The notes under the pieces: generated by a model
The model's input: only the letters and a program-made list of their open reading frames with translations
Databases searched by the model: none
What the model was told of the DNA's origin: nothing
Assembly: GCF_030287445.1 (NCBI RefSeq)
Contig: NZ_JASVWB010000002.1
Span: forward strand, 6,324,001 to 6,388,000
From: Streptomyces sp. ALI-76-A
GTDB lineage: Bacteria; Actinomycetota; Actinomycetes; Streptomycetales; Streptomycetaceae
Direction: 5' to 3'
Length of the DNA: 64,000 nucleotides
Shown here: positions 26,607 to 36,384 of the stretch, piece by piece
Position numbering within the stretch: the first letter of the stretch is position 1
How the letters are laid out: each line of letters begins with the position of its first letter
Made by a program: the position numbers and the translations under genes

Positions 26607-29600
26607 TCACACGTTCGTGTCCTCCGCCAACCCCACCTGAACCAACGGCTTCCCCCGCTTGCGCGACACGAACACGCCCCGCCCCGCGGGCATCGGGCGC
26701 GGGCGTACGCCGCCCAGGACCTCGCCCTCGGCCGGGTCGCCCGTGAGGACCACGCCCTGGGCGCCGAGTTCCTTGATGCGCTGCATGAAGGACTCGTAGC
26801 CGGCGCGGCCCGCGCCCGCGGTGGAGCGGGCGATGATGAAGCGGACGCCGACGTCACGGGCGAACGGGAGGAGATCCGTCAGGCCCGCCAGCGGGTTGCC
26901 GCTCGACGTGGACACCAGGTCGTAGTCGTCGACGATCACGTACACCGTGGGGCCGCGCCACCAGCTGCGGTCGCGCAGCTGCTGGGCCGTGACCTCCGCG
27001 GTGGGCGTGCGGCGCTGCATCAGGTCGGCCAGTGCGTCCATGTGGTGCTGCATCTGGTTCGACATGGGGATGTACTCGGCCAGGTGCGAGGGCGGCGTGA
27101 CGCCCAGCAGCGAGCGTCGGTTGTCCACCACGAACAGCTTGCAGTCGTTGCCGTCGTACCGCTCGGTGAGGCGCTTGATGAGCAGCTTCAGCAGGTTCGA
27201 CTTGCCGGACTCGCTCTCGCCGAAGACGAGGAAGAACGGGTCCTGGTCGAAGTCCACGTACACCGGCTCGAGGTTGTTCTCGTCGAGGGCGAAGGAGACG
27301 CCCCGGTTCGGGAAACGGTCGCCCGGGGGCAGCTGGGCCGCCGGGAACTCCCTGGGCAGCAAGCGCACTTCGGGGGCGCCGGGCTGCTGCCAGTGACGGG
27401 CGACCTCGGCCGTGAGGGCCTGCGTCGCCTCCGCCAGGTCCGTGTCGGAGGACAGGCCGTCGATGCGCGGGACCGCCGCCATGAAGTGCTGCTTCTGCGG
27501 TGTCTGACCGCGTCCCGGGACGCCGGTGGGCACGTTGGCGGCGACCTTGCGGTCGAACTCGGAGTCCATCGGGTCGCCGAGCCGCAGCTCCAGGCGGTTC
27601 ATCAGGTGGTCCTTGAGGTTCGCGCGGACCTCCATGGAGCGTGAGGCGGACAGGATCAGGTGGATGCCGTAACCGAGGCCGCGCGCCGCGATGTCGAGGA
27701 CCAGGGTTTCCAACGCCTCGTAGTCCTGACGGAAGTTGCCCCAGCCGTCGATCACCAGGAAGACGTCACCCCAGGGCTGGTCGGTCACCGAGATGTCGCC
27801 CCGCGCGCGGCGGGTGCGGAACTCGGCGATCGAGGAGATGCCGGCCGTACGGAAGTACTCCTCGCGGCGGGTCAGGACGCCGTACACCTCGGCCGTGGTA
27901 CGCCGCACCTTCTCGGGGTCGAGGCGTGAGGCCACCCCGCCCACATGCGGCAGGCCGGCCACCGCCGACAGGCTGCCACCGCCGAAGTCCAGCCCGTAGA
28001 ACTGCACTTCGTGCGGGGTGTGGGTGAGGGCGAAGGACGCGATGATCGAGCGCAGCAGCGTCGACTTGCCGGACTGCGGGCCGCCGAGGACCTGCATGTG
28101 ACCGGCGGCGCCGCCGAAGTCGGCCCACAGCGGATCGCGCCGCTGCTCGTACGGCTTGTCGACGAGGCCCACCGGAATGACGAGCCGGCCCGCGCCCTCG
28201 TAGCCGGGCTGGGTCATGCCGCGGCCGGGCACCGGAGCCAGTCCGGGCAGCAGCGAGTCGAGCGACGGCGGGCTGTCCAGCGGGGGCAGCCACACCTGGT
28301 GGGCGGCCGGGCCCTGCGCCTCCAGGCGCCGCACGATCACGTCCAGCACGGTGTCGGCGAGCGCGTCGTCCTGCTGCGCGTCGGGCTCCGCCTGCCGCTG
28401 CTGCGGGATCGGGGCGTACTGCACCGGGACCTCGGCCGCGGTGAAGAGCACCGGCCTGCGGTCGACCGGGAGCGGCCCGCCGGGCACGACGGCCTGCTGG
28501 GAACCCGTGCGGTACACGCCGGAGACGTACGCCGCCTTGAAGCGCACCATCTCCTCCGTGCCGAACTTCAGCAGGCCGGAGCCCGGGACGTTCGGCAGTT
28601 CGTAGGCGTCCGGGACGCCGATCGCGGCGCGTGACTCGGCCGCCGAGAACGTCCGCAGACCGATCCGGTACGACAGGTAGGTCTCCAGGCCCCGCAGGCG
28701 GCCCTCCTCCAGGCGCTGCGAGGCGAGCAGCAGGTGCACACCCAGCGAACGTCCGATGCGCCCGATCTGCACGAACATCTCGATGAAGTCGGGCTTCGCG
28801 GTGAGCAGTTCGCTGAACTCGTCGATCACCAGGATCAGCGACGGGATCGGCTGCAAGGGGGCGCCCGCCGCGCGGGCCTTCTCGTAGTCGTGGATGTTGG
28901 CGTAGTTGCCCGCGTCGCGGAGCATCTCCTGGCGGCGGTTGAGCTCACCGCGGATGGAGTCACCCATGCGGTCGACCAGCGTCAGGTCGTCCGCGAGGTT
29001 GGTGATCACGGCCGCCACGTGCGGCATCTGGGCCATGCCGGCGAAGGTCGCGCCGCCCTTGAAGTCCGCGAGGACGAAGTTCAGCGTTTCGGAGGAGTGC
29101 GTCACCGCCAGGCCGAGGACCAGCGTGCGCAGCAGCTCCGACTTGCCGGAACCGGTCGCGCCGACGCACAGGCCGTGCGGGCCCATGCCCTCCTGCGCCG
29201 CCTCCTTGAGGTCGAGCATCACGGGCCGGCCGTCCTCGCCGAGACCGATCGGCACCCGCAGGCGCTCCGACTGCGAGCGCGGCCGCCAGGTCCGCCTCGG
29301 GTCGACCGAGGCCGCGTCGCCCAGGTTCAGCAGATCGGTGAACTCCAGGTTGGCGAGCAGCGGTTCGTCGTCCTCGCCGCCCGATCCCATGCGCAGCGGC
29401 GCCAGTTGTCGGGCGAGCGCCTCGGCGGCCTCGTACGACAGGACGTCCGGTGTGCCCTCGTAGACCATGCCGTGCGCCGATTCCAGGCGCAGTTCCTTCG
29501 GGTGCACGATGACCGCGAGGTCGCCGCGGCCGAGGTTGAGGTCTCCGGGTACCACTTCGAGGACGGTCACGCCCTGGAGGCCCTCGGGGCTGGCGAGCAG

Positions 29601-30581
29601 GGAGGTGGGCGGCAGGGAGACACCGTCGAGCACGACCACCAGATGCGGCTGCTCGGGGACCGGCGGAGCGGCGGGGTGGAAACGGGGGCGGCCCTGGAGG
29701 AAGGGGTCGAGCCGGTCCTCCAGTTGCAGGGGGTCGGTCGCGATCAGACGCATGCTGCCGGCGCCGTCCGTGAGCCCCCGGGTCTGCAAGTGCGGCAGCC
29801 ACTTCGCCCACTCCCACTCGGGCGCCGATTCCCGCCCGGTGGCGACCGCGATGACCATGTCCTCGGGAGAGTGCAGCGAGGCGAGGCAGGCCGCCACGGC
29901 ACGGGCGGTGCCGCGTACGGTGCCCGGCTCGCCGCTGATCGTCACGTGGTAGAAGGCGCGCAGCGAGACCGCCATCGGCAGGTCCTCGAGGGAGCTGTGC
30001 GTGGCCAGGAAGCGCTGCATGGCACCGGCGGTCAGCGGCTCCAGGTCGTCGACCGGGGCGGTCTGCGGCGGTACCAGGGGAGTGGCCAGAGCCTGTGGAC
30101 CGAGGCCCACGCGCACCTGCCCGAAGTCCTCGTCGCCGGTGCGCCGCTCCCACACCCGGCTGCCCTCGGCGACCAGGGCCCACAGTTGCTCCGGTGAAGG
30201 GTGCAGGTAGTACTGGGCGTCGCGCTGGGCCTGGGCGGTGCGCAGCGCCTGGCGCCGGGTCTGCGACAGATAGCGCAGGTAGTCGCGGCGGATGTCCGCC
30301 AGTTGGCCCTGGTTGCCGCGGCGGTAGCGGACCAGCATGGCGATGCCCATCGCGACCGTGGAGGCCACCATCACCATACCCATGATCTTCATGAAGGGCT
30401 GGGCCTGCGGATTGAAGAAGAACACCACGGAACCACCCATGCCGAGCATGGGCAGGAGCTGCATCAGAGCGCCCTCCTGCTGCCCGCGCGGAAGTTCCGG
30501 CGGAGCCTGGAGCATCACCTCGTCCGTGGGCACTTCCTTCGGCAGTGCTCGCGGTGGGCGCTTGACGACGATGTGGCTCAC
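26607..30581 (-). CDS. eccC: Type VII secretion ATPase EccC (single polypeptide, 1324 aa)
   Basis: The start is taken at GTG 30581 (VSHIVVKRPPRALPKEVPTD), the conserved N-terminus of EccC. Two membrane segments lie near residues 38-80 (MLGMGGSVVFFFNPQ and MKIMGMVMVASTVAMGI). Three FtsK/SpoIIIE-type ATPase domains follow, with Walker A lysines at 480 (GATGSGKS), 839 (GGPQSGKS) and 1127 (GESESGKS). Walker B is canonical only in the first (LILVIDEFSEL); the others read VFLVIDGWGNF and VYVIVDDYDLV. EccC is the motor that binds EsxAB-type substrates. Here EccCa and EccCb are fused, unlike mycobacterial ESX-1. Divergent from eccD. Confidence 0.96.
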   Translation of the reverse strand: MSHIVVKRPPRALPKEVPTDEVMLQAPPELPRGQQEGALMQLLPMLGMGGSVVFFFNPQAQPFMKIMGMVMVASTVAMGIAMLVRYRRGNQGQLADIRRDYLRYLSQTRRQALRTAQAQRDAQYYLHPSPEQLWALVAEGSRVWERRTGDEDFGQVRVGLGPQALATPLVPPQTAPVDDLEPLTAGAMQRFLATHSSLEDLPMAVSLRAFYHVTISGEPGTVRGTARAVAACLASLHSPEDMVIAVATGRESAPEWEWAKWLPHLQTRGLTDGAGSMRLIATDPLQLEDRLDPFLQGRPRFHPAAPPVPEQPHLVVVLDGVSLPPTSLLASPEGLQGVTVLEVVPGDLNLGRGDLAVIVHPKELRLESAHGMVYEGTPDVLSYEAAEALARQLAPLRMGSGGEDDEPLLANLEFTDLLNLGDAASVDPRRTWRPRSQSERLRVPIGLGEDGRPVMLDLKEAAQEGMGPHGLCVGATGSGKSELLRTLVLGLAVTHSSETLNFVLADFKGGATFAGMAQMPHVAAVITNLADDLTLVDRMGDSIRGELNRRQEMLRDAGNYANIHDYEKARAAGAPLQPIPSLILVIDEFSELLTAKPDFIEMFVQIGRIGRSLGVHLLLASQRLEEGRLRGLETYLSYRIGLRTFSAAESRAAIGVPDAYELPNVPGSGLLKFGTEEMVRFKAAYVSGVYRTGSQQAVVPGGPLPVDRRPVLFTAAEVPVQYAPIPQQRQAEPDAQQDDALADTVLDVIVRRLEAQGPAAHQVWLPPLDSPPSLDSLLPGLAPVPGRGMTQPGYEGAGRLVIPVGLVDKPYEQRRDPLWADFGGAAGHMQVLGGPQSGKSTLLRSIIASFALTHTPHEVQFYGLDFGGGSLSAVAGLPHVGGVASRLDPEKVRRTTAEVYGVLTRREEYFRTAGISSIAEFRTRRARGDISVTDQPWGDVFLVIDGWGNFRQDYEALETLVLDIAARGLGYGIHLILSASRSMEVRANLKDHLMNRLELRLGDPMDSEFDRKVAANVPTGVPGRGQTPQKQHFMAAVPRIDGLSSDTDLAEATQALTAEVARHWQQPGAPEVRLLPREFPAAQLPPGDRFPNRGVSFALDENNLEPVYVDFDQDPFFLVFGESESGKSNLLKLLIKRLTERYDGNDCKLFVVDNRRSLLGVTPPSHLAEYIPMSNQMQHHMDALADLMQRRTPTAEVTAQQLRDRSWWRGPTVYVIVDDYDLVSTSSGNPLAGLTDLLPFARDVGVRFIIARSTAGAGRAGYESFMQRIKELGAQGVVLTGDPAEGEVLGGVRPRPMPAGRGVFVSRKRGKPLVQVGLAEDTNV

Positions 30582-30909
30582 TACGCACCAATTCCCTTGC
30601 CGGACCGAGTTGTTTCGTCCGCCGCCCCGTGTCGGGCGGACGTCGATCGCGCAGCGTGATCCTACTGACAACCACGGACACCGGCGGGCGGTAGGGTGCC
30701 CGTGAGACGTGTGAGCAGTTGCGAATCGTTCCGGGAAAAACGGGCAATCCGCAACGGTTCGAACCAGGCGTCTCTCCGCAATTCCCGGGCGGAACGGCAC
30801 GGTTGCCCGGTTGCGAGAGCGGCGCGGCACAACCTACACAGGATTCTTACGGGCGGGTGTGTGCGGCGGCACCGCGAGCCGCCCCACCACCGACGAGGGG
30901 GAACAGCAG
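30582..30909. other. Divergent eccC/eccD promoter region
   Basis: 328 bases without a gene. It contains GTTGCG (about 30718) and its complement CGCAAC (about 30752), and two nearby GGTTCGAACC/GGTTGC-type segments, so hairpins or operator sites are possible. No confident -35/-10 pair was found on either strand. Confidence 0.45.
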
Positions 30910-32424
30910 GTGAGCATGACGGCCTCCGCGCCGGCCGGCGCGACCGGCGGACCGGGCACCGGAGCCCCTTCGGGGGCGGGTACGGGCCTCGGCTTCAGCC
31001 GGGTCACCATCGTGGCGCCCGACAGCCGCATCGACGTGGCGCTGCCCGACGACGTACCGGTCGCCGACCTGTACCCGGAGATCCTGCGGCTGTCCCAGCA
31101 GAGCCCCGCCGAGGGCGCCCCCGTCGGATACCACCTCGTACGCCGCGACGGCACCGTCCTCGACAGCTCGCGGTCCTTCGCCGCGCAGCGCATCCTCGAC
31201 GGCGAACTGCTCACCCTGCGCCCGTTCGCGGAGTCGCTGCCGCCCGCCGTCATCGACGACGTATCCGAGGCCGTGGCCGCCGCCGTCACCCGAGACCGCA
31301 CCCTGTGGAACGGCGACCTGACACGTATCGCCGGCCTCGTCGCGGGCGGAATCCTGCCCGCGCTGCTGGCGTTCGTGGCCTGGAGTTCCGAGATCCGCCA
31401 CGACATGCACAGCCTCCAGGGCATCGTCGCGGGCGTCACCGGGCTCCTGCTCGTCACCATCGCGTGTGTACGCGCACGCGTGTACGACGACCGGGGCTCC
31501 GCGATCGCCCTCGGCCTGGGCGCGCTGCCGAACGTCGCCGTGGCCGGCTCCGGGCTGCTGCCGTTCTCCGAGGGCCAGGGCATCGGGCGGCTGCAGTTCC
31601 TGCTCGCCTGCACGGCGGTGCTGGTCGCCGCCGTCGTCCTCACCCTGGTGTCGCCGCGTGGCGACGGCCCCTTCGTGGCCTTCGTCTTCGCCTCCATGAT
31701 CGGCCTGGTCACCACCTTCATCGCGATCCTCACGGACCTGCGGCCCATCGAGACGGCCGCCGTCTGCGCGCCGCTGTCCGTCGTCGCGCTCGCCTTCCTG
31801 CCGGGCCTGTCCATGCGGTTCGCGCGGCTGCCCATCGGCTTCGAACCGCCCAACCCCTCGCGCGGCGGCTACGACTCCGGGGAAGCCGCCGTGCAGGAGC
31901 CCATCGACGTCGAGCGCATCGCGGCCCAGACCCGTCGCGGCCACGAACTCCTCGTCGGTCTCGTCGGCGGCTGTGCCCTCGTCTCCGTGGGCGCGTCGAT
32001 CGTCCTCGGCTTCTCCGACAACGTGTGGGCCGAGCTGCTCGCCCTCGCCACCGGTGTGGCGATGCTGATGCGCGCCCACCTCTTCCGCTACACCGCCCAG
32101 GTCGGCGCCACACTGGCCGCGGGCCTCGCCGCCCTCGTCTTCCTCGGTCTCGGGCTCGCCCTCAACCCGCCCCAGGACTATCTGCGCGACGCCGTCCTCG
32201 GGGACACCACCGCGCTCGACATCCGCAGTGTCTGGCTCGCGGCGGCCATCGCCGCGGCCGCCGCCCTGGTCACCGCGATCGGCCTGGTCACCCCGCGGCG
32301 CGGTGTCACGCCCTTCTGGGGACGCTTCCTGGAGATCGCCGAGAGCTTCGTCCTGCTCACGCTGATCCCGCTGGCCCTGGCGGTCTTCGACGTCTACGCG
32401 AAGGCGCGGGCAATGACCAGCTGA
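30910..32424 (+). CDS. eccD: Type VII secretion integral membrane protein EccD
   Basis: 504 residues from GTG 30910 (VSMTASAPAG), nine bases after GAGGGGG; ATG 30916 is an alternative. Residues about 25-105 form the ubiquitin-like YukD domain (RVTIVAPDSRIDVALPDDVP). Then about eleven membrane helices follow, starting near ARIAGLVAGGILPALLAF-type sequence at residue 140 and ending with FVLLTLIPLALAVFDVYAKA. EccD builds the membrane core of the ESX channel with EccB, EccC and EccE. Last recognisable ESX gene in the window. Confidence 0.95.
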   Translation: MSMTASAPAGATGGPGTGAPSGAGTGLGFSRVTIVAPDSRIDVALPDDVPVADLYPEILRLSQQSPAEGAPVGYHLVRRDGTVLDSSRSFAAQRILDGELLTLRPFAESLPPAVIDDVSEAVAAAVTRDRTLWNGDLTRIAGLVAGGILPALLAFVAWSSEIRHDMHSLQGIVAGVTGLLLVTIACVRARVYDDRGSAIALGLGALPNVAVAGSGLLPFSEGQGIGRLQFLLACTAVLVAAVVLTLVSPRGDGPFVAFVFASMIGLVTTFIAILTDLRPIETAAVCAPLSVVALAFLPGLSMRFARLPIGFEPPNPSRGGYDSGEAAVQEPIDVERIAAQTRRGHELLVGLVGGCALVSVGASIVLGFSDNVWAELLALATGVAMLMRAHLFRYTAQVGATLAAGLAALVFLGLGLALNPPQDYLRDAVLGDTTALDIRSVWLAAAIAAAAALVTAIGLVTPRRGVTPFWGRFLEIAESFVLLTLIPLALAVFDVYAKARAMTS

Positions 32425-32929
32425 GGAACGTGCGTGCCGCCCGGGCGCGGACAACGCCGGCTGCGGAGACGCGGACGACGCGGACACGGACGACGACCAG
32501 CCGGCGCCCGGACCGGCAGGGGCACGAACCGCCCGGGCCGGCAGAGGCACGAACCGCCCGGGCCGGCAGGGACACGAACCGCCCGGACCGGCAGGGACAC
32601 GAACCGCCCAGGCCGGCAGGGACACGAACCGCCCAGGCCGGCAGGGGCATGAACCGTCCGGACCCGCAGGGGCACGAACCACCCCGGACCCGCAGGGACA
32701 CGAACCGCGAACCGCGAGCCGTGCCCCTTCCAGGAGCGCGGCTCGGTTCGTCACCCCGCCGGGTCTTCGGCCGCAGGGGCGGGAGCCACCCAGGACGTAC
32801 GCGTGAGCACCGCCGGACGGGCCGACCCGCCCCCGCCCTCTACTCCGCGAGCTCCCCCGGCCCGCTCCGCGAGCTCCCCGCTCCCGCTCCCCGTGCTCCC
32901 CCCGCTCCGCTCCCCGAACTCCCCGCCCT
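32425..32929. other. Non-coding gap after eccD
   Basis: 505 bases. The first half carries a 25-bp tandem repeat (32511-32710). The second half (about 32835-32950) is a C-rich tract with repeated CTCCGCGAG(C/T)TCCCC elements on the plus strand. No gene, and no clear terminator other than possible folding of the repeats. Confidence 0.65.
32511..32710. repeat. Eight tandem 25-bp repeats downstream of eccD
   Basis: CACGAACC recurs at 32523, 32548, 32573, 32598, 32623, 32648 (one change), 32673 and 32699, giving a 25-base period in a unit built on CCGGCAGGGACACGAACCGC plus CC(A/G)GG. The period is not a multiple of three and there are no spacers, so it is neither coding nor CRISPR. Confidence 0.85.
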
Positions 32930-33220
32930 CTACTCCGCGAGTTCCCCGCGCCCCGGTTCCGGCTCCAGGTCGAACTCCCCGTCCCGCGCGCCGAGCACGA
33001 AGGCCGTCCACTCCGCCTCGGTGTACCTCAGCACGGTGTCCGGGTCGAGCGAGGAGCGCATCGCCACGGCCCCGCCGGGCAGCCGGGCGATCTCGACCCG
33101 CTCCTCGTGCTCCTCGGTCCCCGGCGCGCTCTCCCACTCGACACCGGAGATGTCGAGGGCGTACAGCTCGTCCCTCTCCCGCTCCTTGCGCGCCTTGATC
33201 TCCTCTGCCGTCTCCGCCAT
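32930..33220 (-). CDS. DUF397 domain protein, 96 aa
   Basis: Start at ATG 33220 (MAETAEEIKARKERERDEL), nine bases after AGGGGT. After a charged helical N-terminus comes the DUF397 pattern: GVEWESAPG, ERVEIARLPGGAVAMRSSLD, and TEAEWTAFVLGARDGEFDL. DUF397 proteins are abundant in Streptomyces and often paired with an XRE-family regulator next door; no such partner is adjacent here. The charged N-terminal extension is somewhat unusual. Role unknown, presumed regulatory. Confidence 0.85.
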   Translation of the reverse strand: MAETAEEIKARKERERDELYALDISGVEWESAPGTEEHEERVEIARLPGGAVAMRSSLDPDTVLRYTEAEWTAFVLGARDGEFDLEPEPGRGELAE

Positions 33221-33313
33221 GCCGCAGCGACCCCTTCCCGACGTCCGTGCCAACGATCCGACGGTTCACCCTAGTGGCGCCGTACGCCCCGCCCACGGGC
33301 TTCCAGGACCGCG

Positions 33314-33343
33314 GTGAAGGCGCCCACCGGTGACTGGTACCCT
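33314..33343 (+). promoter_or_regulatory. Candidate rpsO promoter
   Basis: GTGAAG (33314-33319) and TACCCT (33338-33343) are separated by 18 bases, compatible with the TTGNNN-N18-TANNNT pattern of the main Streptomyces sigma factor, although the first base of the -35 differs. About 140 bases of leader would follow before rpsO. Confidence 0.3.
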
Positions 33344-33487
33344 GAGTGACGGCCGTTTGTGTACGCACCCCCGGAGCGCCGCTCTGGAGGCCGCGCCCAG
33401 CGGATCCCCGCCTCCCGAGTAACGGAAGCTCCCCCGAGACACAGACCGGGGGCACTCGGTGGCCATCACAGACCATGAGGAGTACGC

Positions 33488-33775
33488 GTGCCGCTCGACG
33501 CCGCTACGAAGAAGCAGATCATCACCGAGTTCGGCCAGAAGGAGGGCGACACCGGCTCCCCCGAGGTCCAGGTCGCGATGCTCTCGCGCCGTATCTCGGA
33601 CCTGACCGAGCACCTCAAGACCCACAAGCACGACCACCACTCCCGTCGTGGTCTGCTGATCCTGGTCGGTCAGCGCCGCCGCCTGCTGCAGTACCTCGCC
33701 AAGAAGGACATCCAGCGCTTCCGCGCGCTGGTCGAGCGCCTCGGCATCCGCCGCGGTGCGGCGGGCGCCAAGTAA
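33488..33775 (+). CDS. rpsO: Ribosomal protein S15
   Basis: 95 residues from GTG 33488, behind GAGGAG. S15 binds the central domain of 16S rRNA and is an early assembly protein of the 30S subunit. Typical segments are [40 protein letters not shown] and [20 protein letters not shown]. It forms the conserved rpsO-pnp pair; a hairpin follows nine bases after the stop. Confidence 0.98.
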   Translation: MPLDAATKKQIITEFGQKEGDTGSPEVQVAMLSRRISDLTEHLKTHKHDHHSRRGLLILVGQRRRLLQYLAKKDIQRFRALVERLGIRRGAAGAK

Positions 33776-33784
33776 GACGCCGCG

Positions 33785-33822
33785 AGGGGAGCGGTTCCCA
33801 CAGGTATGGGGACCGCTCCCCT
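33785..33822. terminator. rpsO-pnp intergenic hairpin
   Basis: AGGGGAGCGGT (33785-33795) pairs with 33812-33822, extended by TCCC with GGGG, followed by TTTG. In bacteria this position usually combines termination and an RNase III or PNPase control site. Confidence 0.75.
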
Positions 33823-33826
33823 TTGC

Positions 33827-33853
33827 TGTACGTACGACTTTGCCGTACGTACA
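33827..33853. repeat. 10-bp inverted repeat TGTACGTACG in the rpsO-pnp gap
   Basis: TGTACGTACG (33827-33836) and CGTACGTACA (33844-33853) with a 7-base loop. It directly follows the rpsO hairpin and could form a second RNA hairpin or a DNA operator. Confidence 0.6.
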
Positions 33854-33870
33854 AGGCTGTGCCGCACGAT

Positions 33871-33906
33871 CCGCACGTGCGGAGTGTCACTGACGCTTTG
33901 TAGTGT
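33871..33906 (+). promoter_or_regulatory. Candidate pnp promoter overlapped by a palindrome
   Basis: GTGCGG (33877-33882), an 18-base spacer and TAGTGT (33901-33906) fit a Streptomyces housekeeping promoter. The -35 half lies inside the perfect palindrome CCGCACGTGCGG (33871-33882). A leader of about 250 bases to pnp would result. No gene lies in 33776-34164. Confidence 0.35.
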
Positions 33907-34164
33907 GGTAGCACAACGCACGACGCAGGACACCACGTGATGAGGCGGGCCCATGGGGGTACGCCGACATCACGAGACGAAGAGTCGAACGAAACGAACG
34001 AGGAGAAGCGCACCGCGCCGCCGCCGGTCCTCGGTAGTGGCCCCCGGGGGAAGTGAGCCCCGAGGGCTTCGATCGAAGACCGGCCCGCACCAGACGGAGC
34101 GCTTCTCCGCAACCGTCCCCCTGCCACACGGGCGGAGAGGGACGAAGACGAGGAGAAAACGCTA

Positions 34165-36384
34165 GTGGAGAACGAGACCCACTACGCCGAGGCCGTCATC
34201 GACAACGGTTCCTTCGGCACCCGCACCATCCGCTTCGAGACGGGCCGCCTGGCCAAGCAGGCCGCCGGCTCCGCCGTGGCGTACCTGGACGACGACACCA
34301 TGGTGCTGTCGGCCACCACCGCCTCCAAGAACCCCAAGGACCAGCTCGACTTCTTCCCCCTCACGGTGGACGTCGAGGAGCGGATGTACGCCGCCGGCAA
34401 GATTCCCGGCAGCTTCTTCCGCCGTGAGGGCCGTCCCTCCGAGGACGCGATCCTGACCTGCCGCCTCATCGACCGCCCGCTGCGCCCGTCCTTCCGCAAG
34501 GGCCTGCGCAACGAGATCCAGGTCGTCGCCACCATCATGGCGCTCAACCCCGATCACCTGTACGACGTCGTGGCGATCAACGCCGCCTCCGCGTCCACGC
34601 AGCTGGCCGGCCTGCCCTTCTCCGGCCCGATCGGCGGCGTCCGCGTCGCGCTGATCAACGGCCAGTGGGTCGCGTTCCCGACGCACACCGAGCTCGAGGC
34701 CGCCGTCTTCGACATGGTCGTCGCGGGCCGCGTCCTGGACGACGGCGACGTCGCGATCATGATGGTCGAGGCCGAGGCCACCGAGAAGACCATCCAGCTG
34801 GTCAAGGACGGCGCCCAGGCGCCCACCGAGGAGGTCGTCGCCTCCGGTCTGGACGCCGCGAAGCCCTTCATCAAGGTGCTCTGCAAGGCCCAGGCCGACC
34901 TCGCCGCGAAGGCCGCCAAGCCGACCGGCGAGTTTCCGATCTTCCTCGACCACCAGGACGACGTCCTGGAGGCGCTGTCCGCCGCCGTCCGCCCGGAGCT
35001 CGCCTCCGCGCTGACGATCGCGGGCAAGCAGGAGCGCGAGGCCGAGCTGGACCGCGTCAAGGCGCTGGCCGCCGAGAAGCTCCTGCCGGAGTTCGAGGGC
35101 CGCGAGAAGGAGATCTCCGCCGCGTACCGCTCGCTCACCAAGCAGCTGGTCCGCGAGCGCGTGATCAAGGAGAAGAAGCGCATCGACGGCCGCGGGCTCA
35201 CGGACATCCGTACGCTCGCCGCCGAGGTCGAGGCCATCCCGCGCGTGCACGGTTCCGCGCTGTTCGAGCGTGGCGAGACCCAGATCCTGGGCGTCACCAC
35301 CCTCAACATGCTCCGTATGGAGCAGCAGCTGGACACCCTCTCCCCGGTGACCCGCAAGCGCTACATGCACAACTACAACTTCCCGCCGTACTCCGTCGGC
35401 GAGACCGGCCGCGTCGGCTCCCCCAAGCGCCGCGAGATCGGCCATGGCGCCCTCGCCGAGCGCGCCATCGTGCCGGTGCTGCCGACGCGCGAGGAGTTCC
35501 CCTACGCGATCCGTCAGGTGTCCGAGGCCCTCGGCTCCAACGGCTCGACGTCCATGGGCTCGGTCTGCGCCTCCACCATGTCGCTGCTGAACGCCGGTGT
35601 GCCGCTGAAGGCCCCCGTCGCCGGTATCGCCATGGGCCTGATCTCCCAGGAGATCAACGGCGAGACGCACTACGTCGCCCTCACCGACATCCTCGGTGCG
35701 GAGGACGCCTTCGGCGACATGGACTTCAAGGTCGCCGGCACCAAGGAGTTCGTGACCGCCCTCCAGCTCGACACCAAGCTGGACGGCATCCCGGCCTCCG
35801 TCCTGGCCGCGGCCCTCAAGCAGGCCCGTGACGCTCGCCTCCACATCCTCGACGTGATGATGGAAGCGATCGACACGCCGGACGAGATGTCCCCCAACGC
35901 CCCGCGGATCATCACCGTCAAGATCCCCGTGGACAAGATCGGCGAGGTCATCGGCCCCAAGGGCAAGATGATCAACCAGATCCAGGAGGACACCGGCGCC
36001 GAGATCACGATCGAGGACGACGGCACCATCTACATCGGTGCCCAGGTCGGCTCGCAGGCCGAGGCCGCCCGCGCCACGATCAACGGCATCGCCAACCCGA
36101 CCATGCCGGAGGTCGGCGAGCGCTACCTGGGTACGGTCGTCAAGACCACCACCTTCGGTGCGTTCGTGTCGCTGCTCCCGGGCAAGGACGGTCTGCTGCA
36201 CATCTCGCAGATCCGCAAGCTCGCCGGCGGCAAGCGCGTGGAGAACGTCGAGGACGTGCTCGGTGTGGGCTCCAAGGTCCAGGTCGAGATCGCCGAGATC
36301 GACTCCCGCGGCAAGCTCTCCCTCATCCCCGTGATCGAGGGCGAAGGCGACGACGACGAGAAGAAGGACGACACCGACCAGTGA
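34165..36384 (+). CDS. pnp: Polyribonucleotide nucleotidyltransferase (PNPase)
   Basis: 739 residues from GTG 34165, behind GAGGAG. PNPase degrades RNA 3' to 5' with phosphate and can add 3' tails, which in Streptomyces is the main tailing activity. Two RNase PH domains (about 15-145 and 325-550; [20 protein letters not shown] and [16 protein letters not shown]) flank a helical domain. A KH domain follows near 580-640 ([20 protein letters not shown]) and an S1 domain near 650-720 ([20 protein letters not shown]). It overlaps the next gene by GTGA, so they are coupled. Also named gpsI in Streptomyces. Confidence 0.98.
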   Translation: MENETHYAEAVIDNGSFGTRTIRFETGRLAKQAAGSAVAYLDDDTMVLSATTASKNPKDQLDFFPLTVDVEERMYAAGKIPGSFFRREGRPSEDAILTCRLIDRPLRPSFRKGLRNEIQVVATIMALNPDHLYDVVAINAASASTQLAGLPFSGPIGGVRVALINGQWVAFPTHTELEAAVFDMVVAGRVLDDGDVAIMMVEAEATEKTIQLVKDGAQAPTEEVVASGLDAAKPFIKVLCKAQADLAAKAAKPTGEFPIFLDHQDDVLEALSAAVRPELASALTIAGKQEREAELDRVKALAAEKLLPEFEGREKEISAAYRSLTKQLVRERVIKEKKRIDGRGLTDIRTLAAEVEAIPRVHGSALFERGETQILGVTTLNMLRMEQQLDTLSPVTRKRYMHNYNFPPYSVGETGRVGSPKRREIGHGALAERAIVPVLPTREEFPYAIRQVSEALGSNGSTSMGSVCASTMSLLNAGVPLKAPVAGIAMGLISQEINGETHYVALTDILGAEDAFGDMDFKVAGTKEFVTALQLDTKLDGIPASVLAAALKQARDARLHILDVMMEAIDTPDEMSPNAPRIITVKIPVDKIGEVIGPKGKMINQIQEDTGAEITIEDDGTIYIGAQVGSQAEAARATINGIANPTMPEVGERYLGTVVKTTTFGAFVSLLPGKDGLLHISQIRKLAGGKRVENVEDVLGVGSKVQVEIAEIDSRGKLSLIPVIEGEGDDDEKKDDTDQ

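Noticed and set aside
26354..26746. 130-codon plus-strand frame between esxA and eccC
   Set aside because: Pro/Arg/Thr-rich, runs antisense into eccC, lacks a start site, and begins inside the terminator region.
32511..32710. Regular 25-bp repeats considered as a CRISPR array
   Set aside because: Units are contiguous with no unique spacers, and no cas genes are present.
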